Below, in pieces: positions 29,091 to 38,746 of a stretch of DNA of 64,000 nt. This DNA is from an uncultured bacterium (GTDB lineage: Bacteria; Bacillota; Clostridia; Lachnospirales; Lachnospiraceae). The notes below the pieces were generated by a model. That model made no database searches, was not told the DNA's origin, and saw only the letters and a list, made by a program, of their open reading frames with translations. The stretch's first letter is position 1; each line of letters starts with the position of its first letter. Both the position numbers and the translations under genes were made by a program. The stretch lies in NCBI GenBank assembly GCA_947381965.1, contig CANCXX010000020.1:18111-82110 (forward strand), in the 5' to 3' direction.

Positions 29091-29771
29091 ATGTCAGTAA
29101 AAGATGTAATTAAAAGTAGCGTGTATAATAGCCTTGGGGGGGGTACTAACCTTACAGCAAAGGGAATTTTATTTATTTTAGCAGCAGCATGTCTGATTGG
29201 GCTTTATGTCTATGCCGTTTATAAACTTACCAGCAAGTCGGCTTTTTATTCAAAAGATCTTAATGTTACCATAGCAGGGCTGCCTGTCATTATAGCGGCG
29301 ATTATGGTAGCCATGCAGTCAAATCTGCTGGTATCTCTTGGAATGGTTGGCGCATTGTCAATTGTGCGTTTTCGCAGTGCAATAAAAAATCCGCTGGATT
29401 TATTGTATCTTTTCTGGTCTATAAGCGCAGGAATCATCTGTGGCGTTGGACTTACAATGCTGGCAATTATTTTGTGCATAATTATGACAGTTATGCTGTT
29501 GATTTTAGAGATGATACCCAATTCAAAAGCGCCATTGCTTCTAATAATCAGAACCGGATATGAAAATGCTAACTGGGAGGAAATTGTAAAAACAATAAGG
29601 AAGCATTCAAAATATATGAAAGAAAAGTCCCGGAATATTAGAAATGAAGAGACAGAAGCTATATTTGAAATAAATACAAGAATGCAGAATGCGCTTTTAC
29701 AGGATTTAAAACAGAATACTCAAATTAAGCAGATTAACTTATTGTCCCATGATGGTGAATATCGGATATAA
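29091..29771 (+). CDS. DUF4956 membrane protein; G8 tract near start
   Basis: 226 residues with about four hydrophobic helices (residues 24-44, 60-80, 96-116, 118-140) and a soluble C-terminal domain. The NLLVSLGMVGALSIVRFR stretch between helices is characteristic of DUF4956. It starts two bases after the VTC gene stop. A run of eight G (29136-29143) lies at codons 16-18 in SLGGGTN; the frame is ON with eight. Nine G would give TAC TAA, and seven G a stop after about 14 codons. Having switches in both CotH and DUF4956 suggests that the whole trio is phase variable. The 222 bases that follow (29772-29994) hold no gene I can support. Confidence 0.82.
   Translation: MSVKDVIKSSVYNSLGGGTNLTAKGILFILAAACLIGLYVYAVYKLTSKSAFYSKDLNVTIAGLPVIIAAIMVAMQSNLLVSLGMVGALSIVRFRSAIKNPLDLLYLFWSISAGIICGVGLTMLAIILCIIMTVMLLILEMIPNSKAPLLLIIRTGYENANWEEIVKTIRKHSKYMKEKSRNIRNEETEAIFEINTRMQNALLQDLKQNTQIKQINLLSHDGEYRI
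29136..29143 (+). repeat. G8 homopolymer in DUF4956, frame ON
   Basis: Eight G within the 16th to 18th codons, flanked as CTT-G8-TACT. Both alternative frames reach a stop soon after, so slippage gives an early truncation. Confidence 0.8.
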
Positions 29772-29994
29772 GAGGTATAGACAGTGAGAAAAAGGGCAGG
29801 CTTACAGATATGCCTAATTTGTTGTACCTTCCTCATAAATAGGTGGATAAAAAAATTTTATCTGATATAATGAAAAAGACAGGTGTTTATAGTAAAGTCA
29901 TAAGAACGCCAGTGATATATAAAGGGCAATACAGAAGTTTTTTATACAGCTGATAGATGAAGTTTTAGAAGTTGTGGAGTGTGGAGGCAGAGTT

Positions 29995-30675
29995 ATGAGA
30001 TACCTAGTGGTTATACCAGCGAGAGGCGGTTCAAAGGGAATTCCTCATAAAAATATATATCCCTTAAATGGAAAACCGTTGCTGTTATATTCCCTTGAAA
30101 TGATTACCCAGGTAGATTTTGAAGGGGATGTGGCAGTCAGCACGGATTCAGATAAAATTAAGCAGGTTGCACTTACAGTGCCAGGAATAGAAGTGGTTGA
30201 CAGACCTGCAGATATTTCGGGGGACAAGGCCAGTACGGAGTCGGCCCTGCTCCATGCCCTGGAGGTTATGGAAGAAAGAAAGCAGTGCAAATATGACGCA
30301 GTAGTCACTTTGCAGGCAACTTCGCCCCTTAGAAGGGCAGAGACGGTCAGCGCCTGCTTTAAACGCTATGAGGCGGACCGGGAAAAGTATGACGCCCTTC
30401 TTACCTTAACAGAAACACGTATTGATTACTGGATAAAAGAAGGAGAAGACCATTATAGAAGACTGTATCCTGACGCCCCAAGAAGGCGGCAGGACAGGGA
30501 GCCTATATACATTGAAAACAGCGCCGTGTATATTACAGACAGTAAATCTTTGAGAGAAACAAATTCTGTACTGGGGCAATGTGTCAATGGCTATGTGATC
30601 CCGGAAACAGATGGTGTGGATATTAATGAGCCTGTTGATATTTTAGTTGCAGAAGAGCTGTTAAAGAGTATTTAA
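29995..30675 (+). CDS. neuA: CMP-N-acylneuraminate cytidylyltransferase
   Basis: 226 residues. It has the N-terminal nucleotide-binding motif VIPARGGSKGIPHKN, LQATSPLR, a YIENSAVYI segment and DGVDINEPVDI near the end, as in NeuA-type CMP-nonulosonate synthetases. ATG 29995 follows GTGGAGG; an in-frame GTG at 29974 would add seven residues. It activates the nonulosonic acid made by the next gene and is followed by NeuB, NeuC and a CBS protein in one tight run. Confidence 0.9.
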   Translation: MRYLVVIPARGGSKGIPHKNIYPLNGKPLLLYSLEMITQVDFEGDVAVSTDSDKIKQVALTVPGIEVVDRPADISGDKASTESALLHALEVMEERKQCKYDAVVTLQATSPLRRAETVSACFKRYEADREKYDALLTLTETRIDYWIKEGEDHYRRLYPDAPRRRQDREPIYIENSAVYITDSKSLRETNSVLGQCVNGYVIPETDGVDINEPVDILVAEELLKSI

Positions 30676-30702
30676 GAAAAGTGCGCAAAAGGAGAGTGCA
30701 GC

Positions 30703-31740
30703 ATGAGAACGATAAAAATTGAAAACAGAACAATTGGTGAAGGATGTCCGGTATTTGTGATAGCGGAAGGCTGTGATAACCATATGGGAGATATGGAGAC
30801 GGCGAAAGAAATGTGTCGTCTGGCGAAACTGGCAGGAGCAGACTGCATTAAATTCCAGCATCATCTGCCAGATGAGGAGATGTTGAAAGATGTGCCTATG
30901 ACATCAAATTTTGATATCCCGCTTTACGAGTTCTTAAAACTTCATGCTCTGACACTGGACCAGCATGTGGAATTAATGAATTATTGTAAAGAAATTGGAA
31001 TTATGTATCTTTGCACACCTTTTAGCTTAAAGGCAGCCTATGAATTAAATGAAATAGGAGTTTCAGCTTTTAAAATTGGGTCCGGTGAGATGACAGATAT
31101 ACCAACCCTGCAGGCGATTGCCAGACTGGGCAAGCCAATGATTGTATCCACGGGCATGTGTACCATGGAGGAAATCACCCGGACCTATGACGCGCTGGCA
31201 GAGAGCGGTGTTCCCTTTGCATTTACAAACTGCCTTTCTGAATATCCCCCCAAGTATGAAGATGTGAATCTGGGGGTTATTGCCCGTATGAAGGAAAGCT
31301 TTCCCAAAGCAGTGATTGGACATTCTGATCATACGCCGGATTTATATACCTGCTATGGGGCAGTTGCATTGGGGGCAAGCATTATTGAAAAACATGTAAT
31401 CATAAGCAAACAGACACCGGGACCGGACCAGACCGTATCAATAGACTTTGAAGATTTGTATCATTTAGTGGATGGCATCAGAAAAATTGAACTGGCATCC
31501 GGTACGGAAAAAGTGGTTCATAAAGATGAAAAGGGCATCAGAGAGTGGGCGTTTCGAAGTATTGTATCGCTAAGGCCCATTAAAGCGGGGGAGGTAATTA
31601 CCCAGGATATGATCTGGTCCAAACGTCCGGGAACAGGTATTCCCTCAAGGCAGATGGACGAAGTCATTGGACGCACTGCCATAAGGGATATTGAAGAGAA
31701 TGTTTTGATTAAGTGGGAAGATTTATCTGGTAAGGAATGA
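30703..31740 (+). CDS. neuB: N-acetylneuraminate synthase-family protein (complete)
   Basis: 345 residues, complete NeuB. The TIM barrel has KFQHH, FKIGSGEMTDI, VSTGMCTMEE, GHSDHTPD and IEKHV, and the C-terminal SAF domain ends near KRPGTGIP. It condenses PEP with ManNAc or a 6-deoxy-diacetamido hexose. ATG 30703 has AAAGGAGAG ten bases upstream. The synthase at the window start lacks this gene's partners nearby, so this set is the main nonulosonate pathway here. Whether it serves sialic or legionaminic acid (the neuB/legI distinction) needs sequence comparison. Confidence 0.9.
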   Translation: MRTIKIENRTIGEGCPVFVIAEGCDNHMGDMETAKEMCRLAKLAGADCIKFQHHLPDEEMLKDVPMTSNFDIPLYEFLKLHALTLDQHVELMNYCKEIGIMYLCTPFSLKAAYELNEIGVSAFKIGSGEMTDIPTLQAIARLGKPMIVSTGMCTMEEITRTYDALAESGVPFAFTNCLSEYPPKYEDVNLGVIARMKESFPKAVIGHSDHTPDLYTCYGAVALGASIIEKHVIISKQTPGPDQTVSIDFEDLYHLVDGIRKIELASGTEKVVHKDEKGIREWAFRSIVSLRPIKAGEVITQDMIWSKRPGTGIPSRQMDEVIGRTAIRDIEENVLIKWEDLSGKE

Positions 31741-31808
31741 AAGAAACTTCCAAACAATCTATTGGTGCAGTATCACAAGCAAAGCTTGCGATATGCAGGG
31801 GTATAAGT

Positions 31809-32951
31809 ATGAAAAAGATTATGATTATCACTGGTTCCAGAGGTGAGTGGGGGTATATCCGCCCGATTTTAAAGCTTATAAAGGAAAGAGAGGATGTTGA
31901 AGCGGTGCTGGTTGTTACTAACATGCACCTGCTTCCCGCTTATGGTAATTCTTATAAAGAGATTGAAAATGATGGGTTTCATATTGATTATAAAGTGCAT
32001 ATGTCTCTGGACGGCTACAGTCATGTGACGCAGGCCAAATCCCTGGGACTGTTCCTCTCTTCCATGCCGGATATTATTGAAAATGAAAAACCAAACTGGA
32101 TATTACTGGCAGGCGATCGGGGAGAACAGCTGATGGGAGCCATTGCCGGTGCATATACTTATACGCCGGTGGCACATATTCAGGCTGGTGAGGTGTCAGG
32201 AAATATTGACAATATGACCCGGCATGCAATAGGAAAACTGGTACATCTTCACTTTGCCTCCAATCAGGATGCGGCGGATCGTCTGATTAAATTGGGGGAG
32301 GAAGCCTTCCGTGTGCATAATGTTGGCGCACCCCAGATTGACGAGATGGTTTCCGCACAGTATACGCCTTTGCCAGATATAGAAGAAAAACTATGCGTCA
32401 GTCTGAAAGAGGGATATCTGCTTGGAGTAATGCACCCGGTTACAGAGGAGGCAGACAAGGCAGAAAAGCAGGCGGAGATTTTCATTAAAGCGCTGAATCA
32501 TTTCTCCTTCCCCAAAGTCATTATTCTGCCCAATAATGATGCAGGGTCTAACGGAGTAAAAAGGGCCATTCAGGAATACCGGCAGGGTGAATACTATATG
32601 TATGCGAATCTGAAAAGAGAAGATTACCTGGGACTTTTAAAAAATACAAGGTGCATTGTGGGAAATTCCAGCTCAGGGCTTTTGGAAGCGCCAACCTTCA
32701 AAGTGCCGGCAGTAAATATTGGCAGAAGACAGAATATGCGCTTTAGAGGAATTAATGTGATTGATGTGCCCTTTGAAAAAGAGATGGTCATTGAAGCCAT
32801 CAACAAGGCAATAAGCAGAGAATTTAGAAATTATTTAAAAAAAGAATGCGTCAATCCTTACGGAGACGGACATTCATCAGAAAGAATTTTGGATTTACTG
32901 ATAAATACACCTGTTGATCAGAAGCTGCTGGTAAAAAAATTAACCTATTAG
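31809..32951 (+). CDS. neuC: UDP-N-acetylglucosamine 2-epimerase (hydrolysing)
   Basis: 380 residues. Visible motifs are ITGSRGEWGYIRPILK, AGDRGEQ, HIQAGEVSGNIDNMTRHAIGK and GNSSSGLLEAP, typical of NeuC/LegG hydrolysing epimerases. ATG 31809 is chosen because the Rossmann motif begins right after it; the in-frame ATG at 31737 overlaps NeuB and would add 24 residues. It supplies ManNAc or its 6-deoxy analogue to NeuB. Its GDRGEQ and DNMTRHAI motifs do not by themselves separate NeuC from LegG. Confidence 0.88.
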   Translation: MKKIMIITGSRGEWGYIRPILKLIKEREDVEAVLVVTNMHLLPAYGNSYKEIENDGFHIDYKVHMSLDGYSHVTQAKSLGLFLSSMPDIIENEKPNWILLAGDRGEQLMGAIAGAYTYTPVAHIQAGEVSGNIDNMTRHAIGKLVHLHFASNQDAADRLIKLGEEAFRVHNVGAPQIDEMVSAQYTPLPDIEEKLCVSLKEGYLLGVMHPVTEEADKAEKQAEIFIKALNHFSFPKVIILPNNDAGSNGVKRAIQEYRQGEYYMYANLKREDYLGLLKNTRCIVGNSSSGLLEAPTFKVPAVNIGRRQNMRFRGINVIDVPFEKEMVIEAINKAISREFRNYLKKECVNPYGDGHSSERILDLLINTPVDQKLLVKKLTY

Positions 32952-32978
32952 TTTTATTTTTATACGGAAAGCGTGAAT

Positions 32979-33368
32979 ATGGCGATGAGTATGAGCAAAT
33001 ATTGTGTAAATGAGAGATATACCATTAAGGAAGTTCTGGAACAGTTTGAAAGCTATAATAACCGGGTGGCAATTGTAACTAATGATTCCAATAAGGTAAT
33101 TGGAGTGGTCAGCCAGGGGGATATTTTAAGAGCTCTGTCGGCAGGAACCGGTTTATTTGTGCCAGTTAAGCAGATTATACAAAGCTCTTTTCTTCATTTA
33201 TATGAAAAAGACTTACCAAAGGCCTATCCGATTTTTAAGAAGAAGAAAATCAGCCTTCTCCCGGTAGTTGACCATAATAATGAGCTGATTGATTTGATTA
33301 CACTTGAAGATATTTACGATTATCTGGAAAGCAAAATGGCAGGAAAAACGGATGCGGCAATGGAATAA
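32979..33368 (+). CDS. Tandem CBS-domain protein
   Basis: 129 residues made of two CBS domains: first DSNKVIGVVSQGDILRAL, then VVDHNNELIDLITLEDIYDYL. CBS pairs usually bind adenine nucleotides and regulate a partner. In legionaminic-acid loci a CBS module is part of the GlcN-1-P guanylyltransferase PtmE; here it stands alone with no nucleotidyltransferase domain, so it may be a regulatory subunit or a leftover. The start is uncertain: ATG 32979 is best spaced from GGAAAG; GTG 32973 and ATG 32985 are possible. The 3' end overlaps the next gene. Confidence 0.75.
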   Translation: MAMSMSKYCVNERYTIKEVLEQFESYNNRVAIVTNDSNKVIGVVSQGDILRALSAGTGLFVPVKQIIQSSFLHLYEKDLPKAYPIFKKKKISLLPVVDHNNELIDLITLEDIYDYLESKMAGKTDAAME

Positions 33369-35460
33369 GAAAATATCTGTATCAAAATATGAAATGAGTA
33401 TGTTGGGAATGCTGGTAATGACGCTGGCGCCTGCCCTATTTCTTTTAAGGTATCAAGTCAGGCAGGATGTACTCAATAACACAATGAACAACTTTAGAAT
33501 TTATTTTGTCACAGCAGTTGTTTTTCTTGTGATGCTGGTATTATCTGCGGTTATATGCAAAAAGATGTGCAAAGACACTATGTTATCCCGCCTCTGGTAT
33601 ATTCTGTATGGGGGGATATTCTGCATTCATTTAGGAATGCTGGGGATTTGTTATATCAATTCAGCAGAGGTATATCCACATTTAAGTGGGGAATGGTTTC
33701 CCTGGCATGCAAAACCACTTTGGAAAATATTCCTGTTTATGACAGGAATAAGCGTTGCCGGAATTGCGTTTTCTATCTGGGCAGGAAAGAAAAAACGAAA
33801 ATTAGTTGAAACAATTCGTTACCCGGTATATCTGGCGGCCTCCGCAGTGGCCGGGGCATCTTTGTATTGCGCTAACTTTATGGCAAGTGATAAAATGCAC
33901 GGAAGCGCATATTATACATCTATTTACAATGCGCTTATGGAAGCGCCTTTTGATTATAGCAATCAAAGCATATATGGACATTATGCAATTCTGCTGAAGT
34001 ATCCAATAAAGCTGCTGGGAGGAAGCTATACAGCATACAATATTGTAATTTCAGCTGTAGGGTTTTTAAGTGTATTATTATTGGCCATGGCGCTTGATAT
34101 GTGCATAAAAAATCACTTTATCAGCATGATAGGAATTTGGGCAGTTCCTGTTATGTTTTTGTATTATCCCCAGAATCACTGGCAGATGTTTCCGCACCGG
34201 ATATTGTTTGCATGTGTTTTGCTATTTTTGTGCGTGTTGTATTTTTATAAGTTCATAAAAGGAATGAATTTTATTGGATATTTTGTGTGCAGTCTGGCTA
34301 TGCTTTGGAATGTTGAGACAGGTGTCGTATGTCTGGGAGCCTGGTGTGTGGCATGTATAGCAAGAGAGTGTGCGAATAAATCTGAAAAAAAGGATATCAA
34401 CTATAGCTGGAAAAAAAGTATCTTAAAAAATCTTGCATATTCTTTTATCTCTGTATTTGGAATGGTAGTTATTTTTAATTTATATAATATGCCTTTGGGG
34501 GAGCAGTGGCACGGATTGAGGTTTTTGTTGTTTCCGCTTATAAAGGATTGGGACGCACCTGAAGTGCTTGTGGTGAATGCGGCTGGCCAGACAGCTTTTC
34601 CTGTAGACAACAAGCTAATTGACCTGCTGGATAGGTTTGGTAAAGGGTTTGCCTCAGGTCTTACAATTCAGCTGCCTTATCAGATAAGCCCGTGGTACCT
34701 GGTTGTGCTTCTTATGGGAGTGGCAATTGTAATATTAATTGTACGGATTATGTTTAAACGTGTCGGGCCGAATGATTATATAATAGGAATAGCAGCTGTA
34801 CTGGCACTTGGAAATCTTACTTTTTTTATAAACCGGGCAAGCTTTGACTATCTGGCAATTGCCCTGCCGGAGGCAGTATTAATTATGGCTGTTTTGTCAA
34901 ATGAAGAAATATTTGACAATCATTCAGCCTGGTTAAAAAGACCATACCAGATTTTATTTATCAGTATTATGGCGGTGTTGTCTGTTTTCTCCTTGTGGCA
35001 GGCTCGATTTAGATTTTTGACACGGATGGAAAAGGGATATTATGACCAACAGGAGTTTGATATACTGACAGAGGATATTGAACGGAAGGTGCCAAAGAAT
35101 ACCTTTGCTTTTGGGGGACCAGGAATTCAAGAGGTTTATGCCCAGCTGGGGTGGGATACGGGATGTTATGTTGTTGATTTTTCATCATTGGGGCATACAG
35201 ACACAATTGGAACAATTATTGTCCGGTCGTCCGAGCAGGAGGAATGTCTGATATCTGTCCGAAATAAAAAGAGCGCAGAATTTGTAACGGCACAGGGATT
35301 TATGAAAAATTGGGGATATGCGGAAGACGCCATTAGTATAAAGGAACATTGGAAATGCGATGTGGATGAAAAATGGTATTGGGATATATATTATATTGCG
35401 ATAGACCACAGTATTCCTACAAGTGAATGGACGGAAGGCCATAAGGAGAAAATGAGATGA
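33352..35460 (+). CDS. Large multi-spanning membrane protein, GT-C-like
   Basis: 702 residues with roughly thirteen hydrophobic helices and a soluble C-terminal domain of about 120 residues. No named family is recognised. The layout, with an extracellular loop after the early helices (SAEVYPHLSGEW), the PQNHWQMFPHR loop and a globular tail, resembles membrane glycosyltransferases that use polyprenyl-phosphate sugars. ATG 33352 overlaps the CBS gene and has AGGA upstream; ATG 33304 would overlap it further. Its stop overlaps the start of the next transferase, so the two are probably co-translated. Confidence 0.65.
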   Translation: MRQWNKKISVSKYEMSMLGMLVMTLAPALFLLRYQVRQDVLNNTMNNFRIYFVTAVVFLVMLVLSAVICKKMCKDTMLSRLWYILYGGIFCIHLGMLGICYINSAEVYPHLSGEWFPWHAKPLWKIFLFMTGISVAGIAFSIWAGKKKRKLVETIRYPVYLAASAVAGASLYCANFMASDKMHGSAYYTSIYNALMEAPFDYSNQSIYGHYAILLKYPIKLLGGSYTAYNIVISAVGFLSVLLLAMALDMCIKNHFISMIGIWAVPVMFLYYPQNHWQMFPHRILFACVLLFLCVLYFYKFIKGMNFIGYFVCSLAMLWNVETGVVCLGAWCVACIARECANKSEKKDINYSWKKSILKNLAYSFISVFGMVVIFNLYNMPLGEQWHGLRFLLFPLIKDWDAPEVLVVNAAGQTAFPVDNKLIDLLDRFGKGFASGLTIQLPYQISPWYLVVLLMGVAIVILIVRIMFKRVGPNDYIIGIAAVLALGNLTFFINRASFDYLAIALPEAVLIMAVLSNEEIFDNHSAWLKRPYQILFISIMAVLSVFSLWQARFRFLTRMEKGYYDQQEFDILTEDIERKVPKNTFAFGGPGIQEVYAQLGWDTGCYVVDFSSLGHTDTIGTIIVRSSEQEECLISVRNKKSAEFVTAQGFMKNWGYAEDAISIKEHWKCDVDEKWYWDIYYIAIDHSIPTSEWTEGHKEKMR

Positions 35461-37067
35461 AAAATGGATATAACCAAATGGATACCGGGCGTCATTTCTT
35501 TTTTCCGCATATTGATTTTCCGCAAAAACTGGCATTTGTTGTAGCTATTGCAGGAATGCTGGCAACTCATTTTTATATGTTTACCAATAAAATTGTAAAT
35601 CATGATGACGTGAACCGCCTGCTTGTGGGTGATACAGATGCTGCAAAAATTCAACATGGAAGATGGGCCGGAGTTATATTTGACCATATTAGTGGCAGTT
35701 CTGTAAGCGTCCCGATAATCATTGGAATGATTTCTACACTTTCGGTGGCAGCATCCTGTATGCTGTTGACCAGCCTGCTTAAAGTGGAGAAGAAACTAAC
35801 AATAGTACTGATTTGCCTGCTGGTTTGTACATTTCCGGTTTCTGCAAATATTTTTTTGTATAACTATATTGCAGATGTTTATTTTATTAGTTTGTTTCTG
35901 GCAGCATGGGGAGTTTGGCTTATTTGGCAGGATGGGTGGCGGCAAAGTGCGCTGGGAATTTCTTTACTTACACTAGCCTGTGGATGCTATCAGGCATTTT
36001 GGTGTGTAGGGGTTAGTTTCCTTCTAGTCCATTTTTTACAGGAGTTTTTTGAGGAAAAAGAGGAATGGAAACAGCTGGGAAAGAAACTGATAAAATGCGT
36101 TGCTTTGGCAGGAGTTTCTTTAATTTTGTATCTTATAATAAATAAAGCAGTGCAGAGTGTAACAGGGGTTGGAGCGATTGAATACCAGGGCCTTAATGCA
36201 ATGGGAAAATTCCAAAGTGTGTTAAAGCTGATAAAGGTAATTATTGTAGCATATTTTGAGTTTCTTTTTTTCTTTTACAAAAAAGGCTTTTTTGTTTCTT
36301 CCAGGACAATGGTTATTTTAAATGTTCTGCTGACACTGTTTACAATAGTTTTAATAGTCAGAAAGGGAAAAGAGAGAAAACGTACTTTATTATACTGGCT
36401 GGTATCCTTTGGGTGTGTTTGTGCAATTCCGCTGGTATCCAATTTGATTTCTGTTGCAAGTCAGAACCAGACTCATATACTAATGCAGTATGGGTTTATG
36501 ATGCCTTATATCATATGTCTGATTTTAATGGAGTGTAGTGAAAAAAAAGAAGATAAGATCAAGTGGATGCCAGTGCTTAAAGGAGCAGCATCCATTATGA
36601 TATTGTGTGTGATTTATAAAGGTTATATTACGGATAATGAGATTTATTTCAGGCAGCAGCTTAATTATGAGGCAACTTATTCTTATACTTTAAGGATGCT
36701 GTATCGTATAGAAGAGTTCGAAGGATATACGCCGGATATGAAGGTGGCACTGATAAATGAAACGCCTCAGGTAAATGACCATATTACCATTATGCAAGAA
36801 AATTACCCGGAGGATATGAAATATTTTGATTATCTAAATGATATGGTAGGAACAGAACCAGGAACATTTGTGAAAAGAGCAAATGATATTTCAGACTTTT
36901 GCAGGCATTATCATGGGTATGATTTGCAGCTTGCAGAAATAGATTCATTGCCGGATCTGGCTGGAACGGAAGAGTTTTTAAAGATGGATACTTATCCGCA
37001 GGCGGGTGGCATGAAGATTATAAATGGGGTTCTGGTAATTAAGCTGCCAGATGGAATTGCTCATTGA
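35457..37067 (+). CDS. GtrII-like membrane glucosyltransferase-domain protein
   Basis: 536 residues with about eleven hydrophobic helices. The first loop carries NHDDVNRL and KIQHGRWAGVIFDHISG, which fit the glucosyltransferase GtrII family, and LACGCYQAFWCVGVS follows in a later helix. These enzymes take a sugar from a polyprenyl phosphate and add it to a surface glycan. ATG 35457 overlaps the previous stop (ATGA). Together with the GtrB-like (10083) and GtrA (44759) genes it could form a complete Gtr modification route, although the three are far apart. Confidence 0.75.
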   Translation: MKNGYNQMDTGRHFFFPHIDFPQKLAFVVAIAGMLATHFYMFTNKIVNHDDVNRLLVGDTDAAKIQHGRWAGVIFDHISGSSVSVPIIIGMISTLSVAASCMLLTSLLKVEKKLTIVLICLLVCTFPVSANIFLYNYIADVYFISLFLAAWGVWLIWQDGWRQSALGISLLTLACGCYQAFWCVGVSFLLVHFLQEFFEEKEEWKQLGKKLIKCVALAGVSLILYLIINKAVQSVTGVGAIEYQGLNAMGKFQSVLKLIKVIIVAYFEFLFFFYKKGFFVSSRTMVILNVLLTLFTIVLIVRKGKERKRTLLYWLVSFGCVCAIPLVSNLISVASQNQTHILMQYGFMMPYIICLILMECSEKKEDKIKWMPVLKGAASIMILCVIYKGYITDNEIYFRQQLNYEATYSYTLRMLYRIEEFEGYTPDMKVALINETPQVNDHITIMQENYPEDMKYFDYLNDMVGTEPGTFVKRANDISDFCRHYHGYDLQLAEIDSLPDLAGTEEFLKMDTYPQAGGMKIINGVLVIKLPDGIAH

Positions 37068-37129
37068 CTTATCGCCAGTACAGGATTGCTGATTATGGAG
37101 ACGAGAGTTGATAAAGGAGAATAAGAAGA

Positions 37130-38059
37130 TTGAAAAGAGTAGTTGTGACAGGGGCAACAAGTATGATTGGAACAGCGCTTATAAGGTGTTGTATTGACAA
37201 TGGCATAGAAGTGCTTGCAATTGTAAGAAAAGATTCAAAAAAGATGAAAAGGCTGCCAGAGTCAGGGTTGCTCAAAATCCGGGAGTGCGATCTGAATGAG
37301 CTTGATACATTTGTGGCGGATGAGAAAAAGTATGATGTGTTTTATCATTTTGCCTGGGGATATACTTCAAAGGCAACACGTGATGATCCGGCGCTACAAG
37401 AAAAAAACATTCAGTACACATTAAATGCTGTGGAGCTTGCAAGAAAGCTGGGGTGCTATAAGTTTATTGGCGCCGGTTCACAGGCAGAATATGGAATTGT
37501 ACATCAGGTTATTACAGCTGAAACAAAGGAAAACCCATTTCTTTCTTATGGTATAGCCAAAAATGCCGCTGGAAGGCTAAGCAGAAAGTTATGTGAAAAA
37601 TATGGTATTACCCATATATGGGGCAGAATATTTAGCGTTTATGGGAGTAATGACAGTGAAGAGACGATGATATCCTATGCCGTCCGGCAGTTTTTACGAC
37701 ATGAAACGGCATATTTTTCAGCAGCTACCCAGCAGTGGGATTATTTGTATGAAGAAGACGCAGGCGAAATTTTTTATTTGCTGGGAGAAAAAGTGGATCA
37801 AAACAAGATCTATCGCGTTGCAAGCGGGCAGTCAAGGCCGTTGAAAGAATTTATTTTGGAAATGAAAGAGCTGTTTGGGGACGAGGCCGTATGTGAGTTT
37901 GGTGCAGGGGGAAATGGGAATGATTTAGTGAGTCTTCAGGTGGATGTTAGTGATTTGATGGAGGATATTAATTTTTTTTCATTATTACCATTTAAGAAAG
38001 GAATAAATGAGGTTGTGAATTATTGGAGGAAAAAGGAAACAAAGAATTCTAATGATTAA
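37130..38059 (+). CDS. NAD-dependent epimerase/dehydratase
   Basis: 309 residues, extended SDR with VVVTGATSMIGTALI at the N-terminus, YHFAWGY, the GAGSQAEYG segment and SYGIAKNAAG holding the YxxxK catalytic pair. The start is TTG 37130, about nine bases after AAAGGAGA. It acts on a nucleotide sugar; the C-terminal substrate-binding half is not distinctive enough to name the reaction. It is the last intact gene before the rearranged 38-41 kb stretch. Confidence 0.82.
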   Translation: MKRVVVTGATSMIGTALIRCCIDNGIEVLAIVRKDSKKMKRLPESGLLKIRECDLNELDTFVADEKKYDVFYHFAWGYTSKATRDDPALQEKNIQYTLNAVELARKLGCYKFIGAGSQAEYGIVHQVITAETKENPFLSYGIAKNAAGRLSRKLCEKYGITHIWGRIFSVYGSNDSEETMISYAVRQFLRHETAYFSAATQQWDYLYEEDAGEIFYLLGEKVDQNKIYRVASGQSRPLKEFILEMKELFGDEAVCEFGAGGNGNDLVSLQVDVSDLMEDINFFSLLPFKKGINEVVNYWRKKETKNSND

Positions 38060-38099
38060 GAATAGACAAGGTTTGTGTGCTTATTAATATAATGTGTAC

Positions 38100-38610
38100 T
38101 ATAATATTGCTATATTGCCCCTACCTCTATGAGAGCATGTTTGAAAAATCATTTCTGCCATCTGTAGTATGCCCCATTTTGCGAGAGAAGTGGTTGGTTT
38201 CGCAAATGAAAGTTGATGATAAGTATTAAAGAGGCTGTAACGCGAGGGCACCTACTCTTAGCGGCAGAGGGGCACAGTATTGACATATTTTGCATTCATT
38301 ATGGTCACTTCTCAAATGATGGAGAAACAAGGTTGCTTCTTAACGGTTTTTTCGGATGCAATGCCATGACAATTTGGTCCATATTCTTTCTGGCATATAC
38401 ATTTATATGGTGTTCCTCCACTTTTGTAGGAGTAAAGCAGTATCTGCAGTACACTTCATCTGGAGGCTGCTTCCGCTGCTTCCAGCCCTCTTTCCCCAAA
38501 AGAGGTGTTGGTTTATCCAGCGTTATGGAATGCTTGACCACAACTATCAGTAATCCTTTCAGCTCGTATTCCTGTTCCCCTGCTTCTTCTTCGGTTTCCG
38601 ACAGGGAATA
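38100..38610 (-). mobile_element. IS66-family transposase relic
   Basis: On the minus strand a frame from about 38610 to 38305 reads as the N-terminal zinc-binding and linker part of an IS66 TnpC transposase: YCRYCFTPTKVEEHHINVYA, then QIVMALHPKKPLRSNLVSPS. Similarity continues, out of frame, toward 38100 (WGILQMAEMIFQT). The transposase is truncated on both sides with stops and frameshifts. No terminal repeats or accessory tnpA/tnpB genes are visible. It marks an old insertion and perhaps the breakpoint beside the inverted relic that follows. Confidence 0.65.
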
Positions 38611-38746
38611 GTCATACTATATAATGAATTTTTTTACAAACAAGTAATTACCTAGTCAATATAAAGATTTCTCTTGTTTGCAATAACTTATATTTGTAAT
38701 ACTGTGAATAGGATATAGAAAAATACTTTTATCTTTTATCCTGTTT

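Noticed and set aside
38213-38611. A 132-codon + strand frame
   Set aside because: It is the opposite-strand shadow of the IS66 transposase relic, whose minus-strand frame matches a known family.
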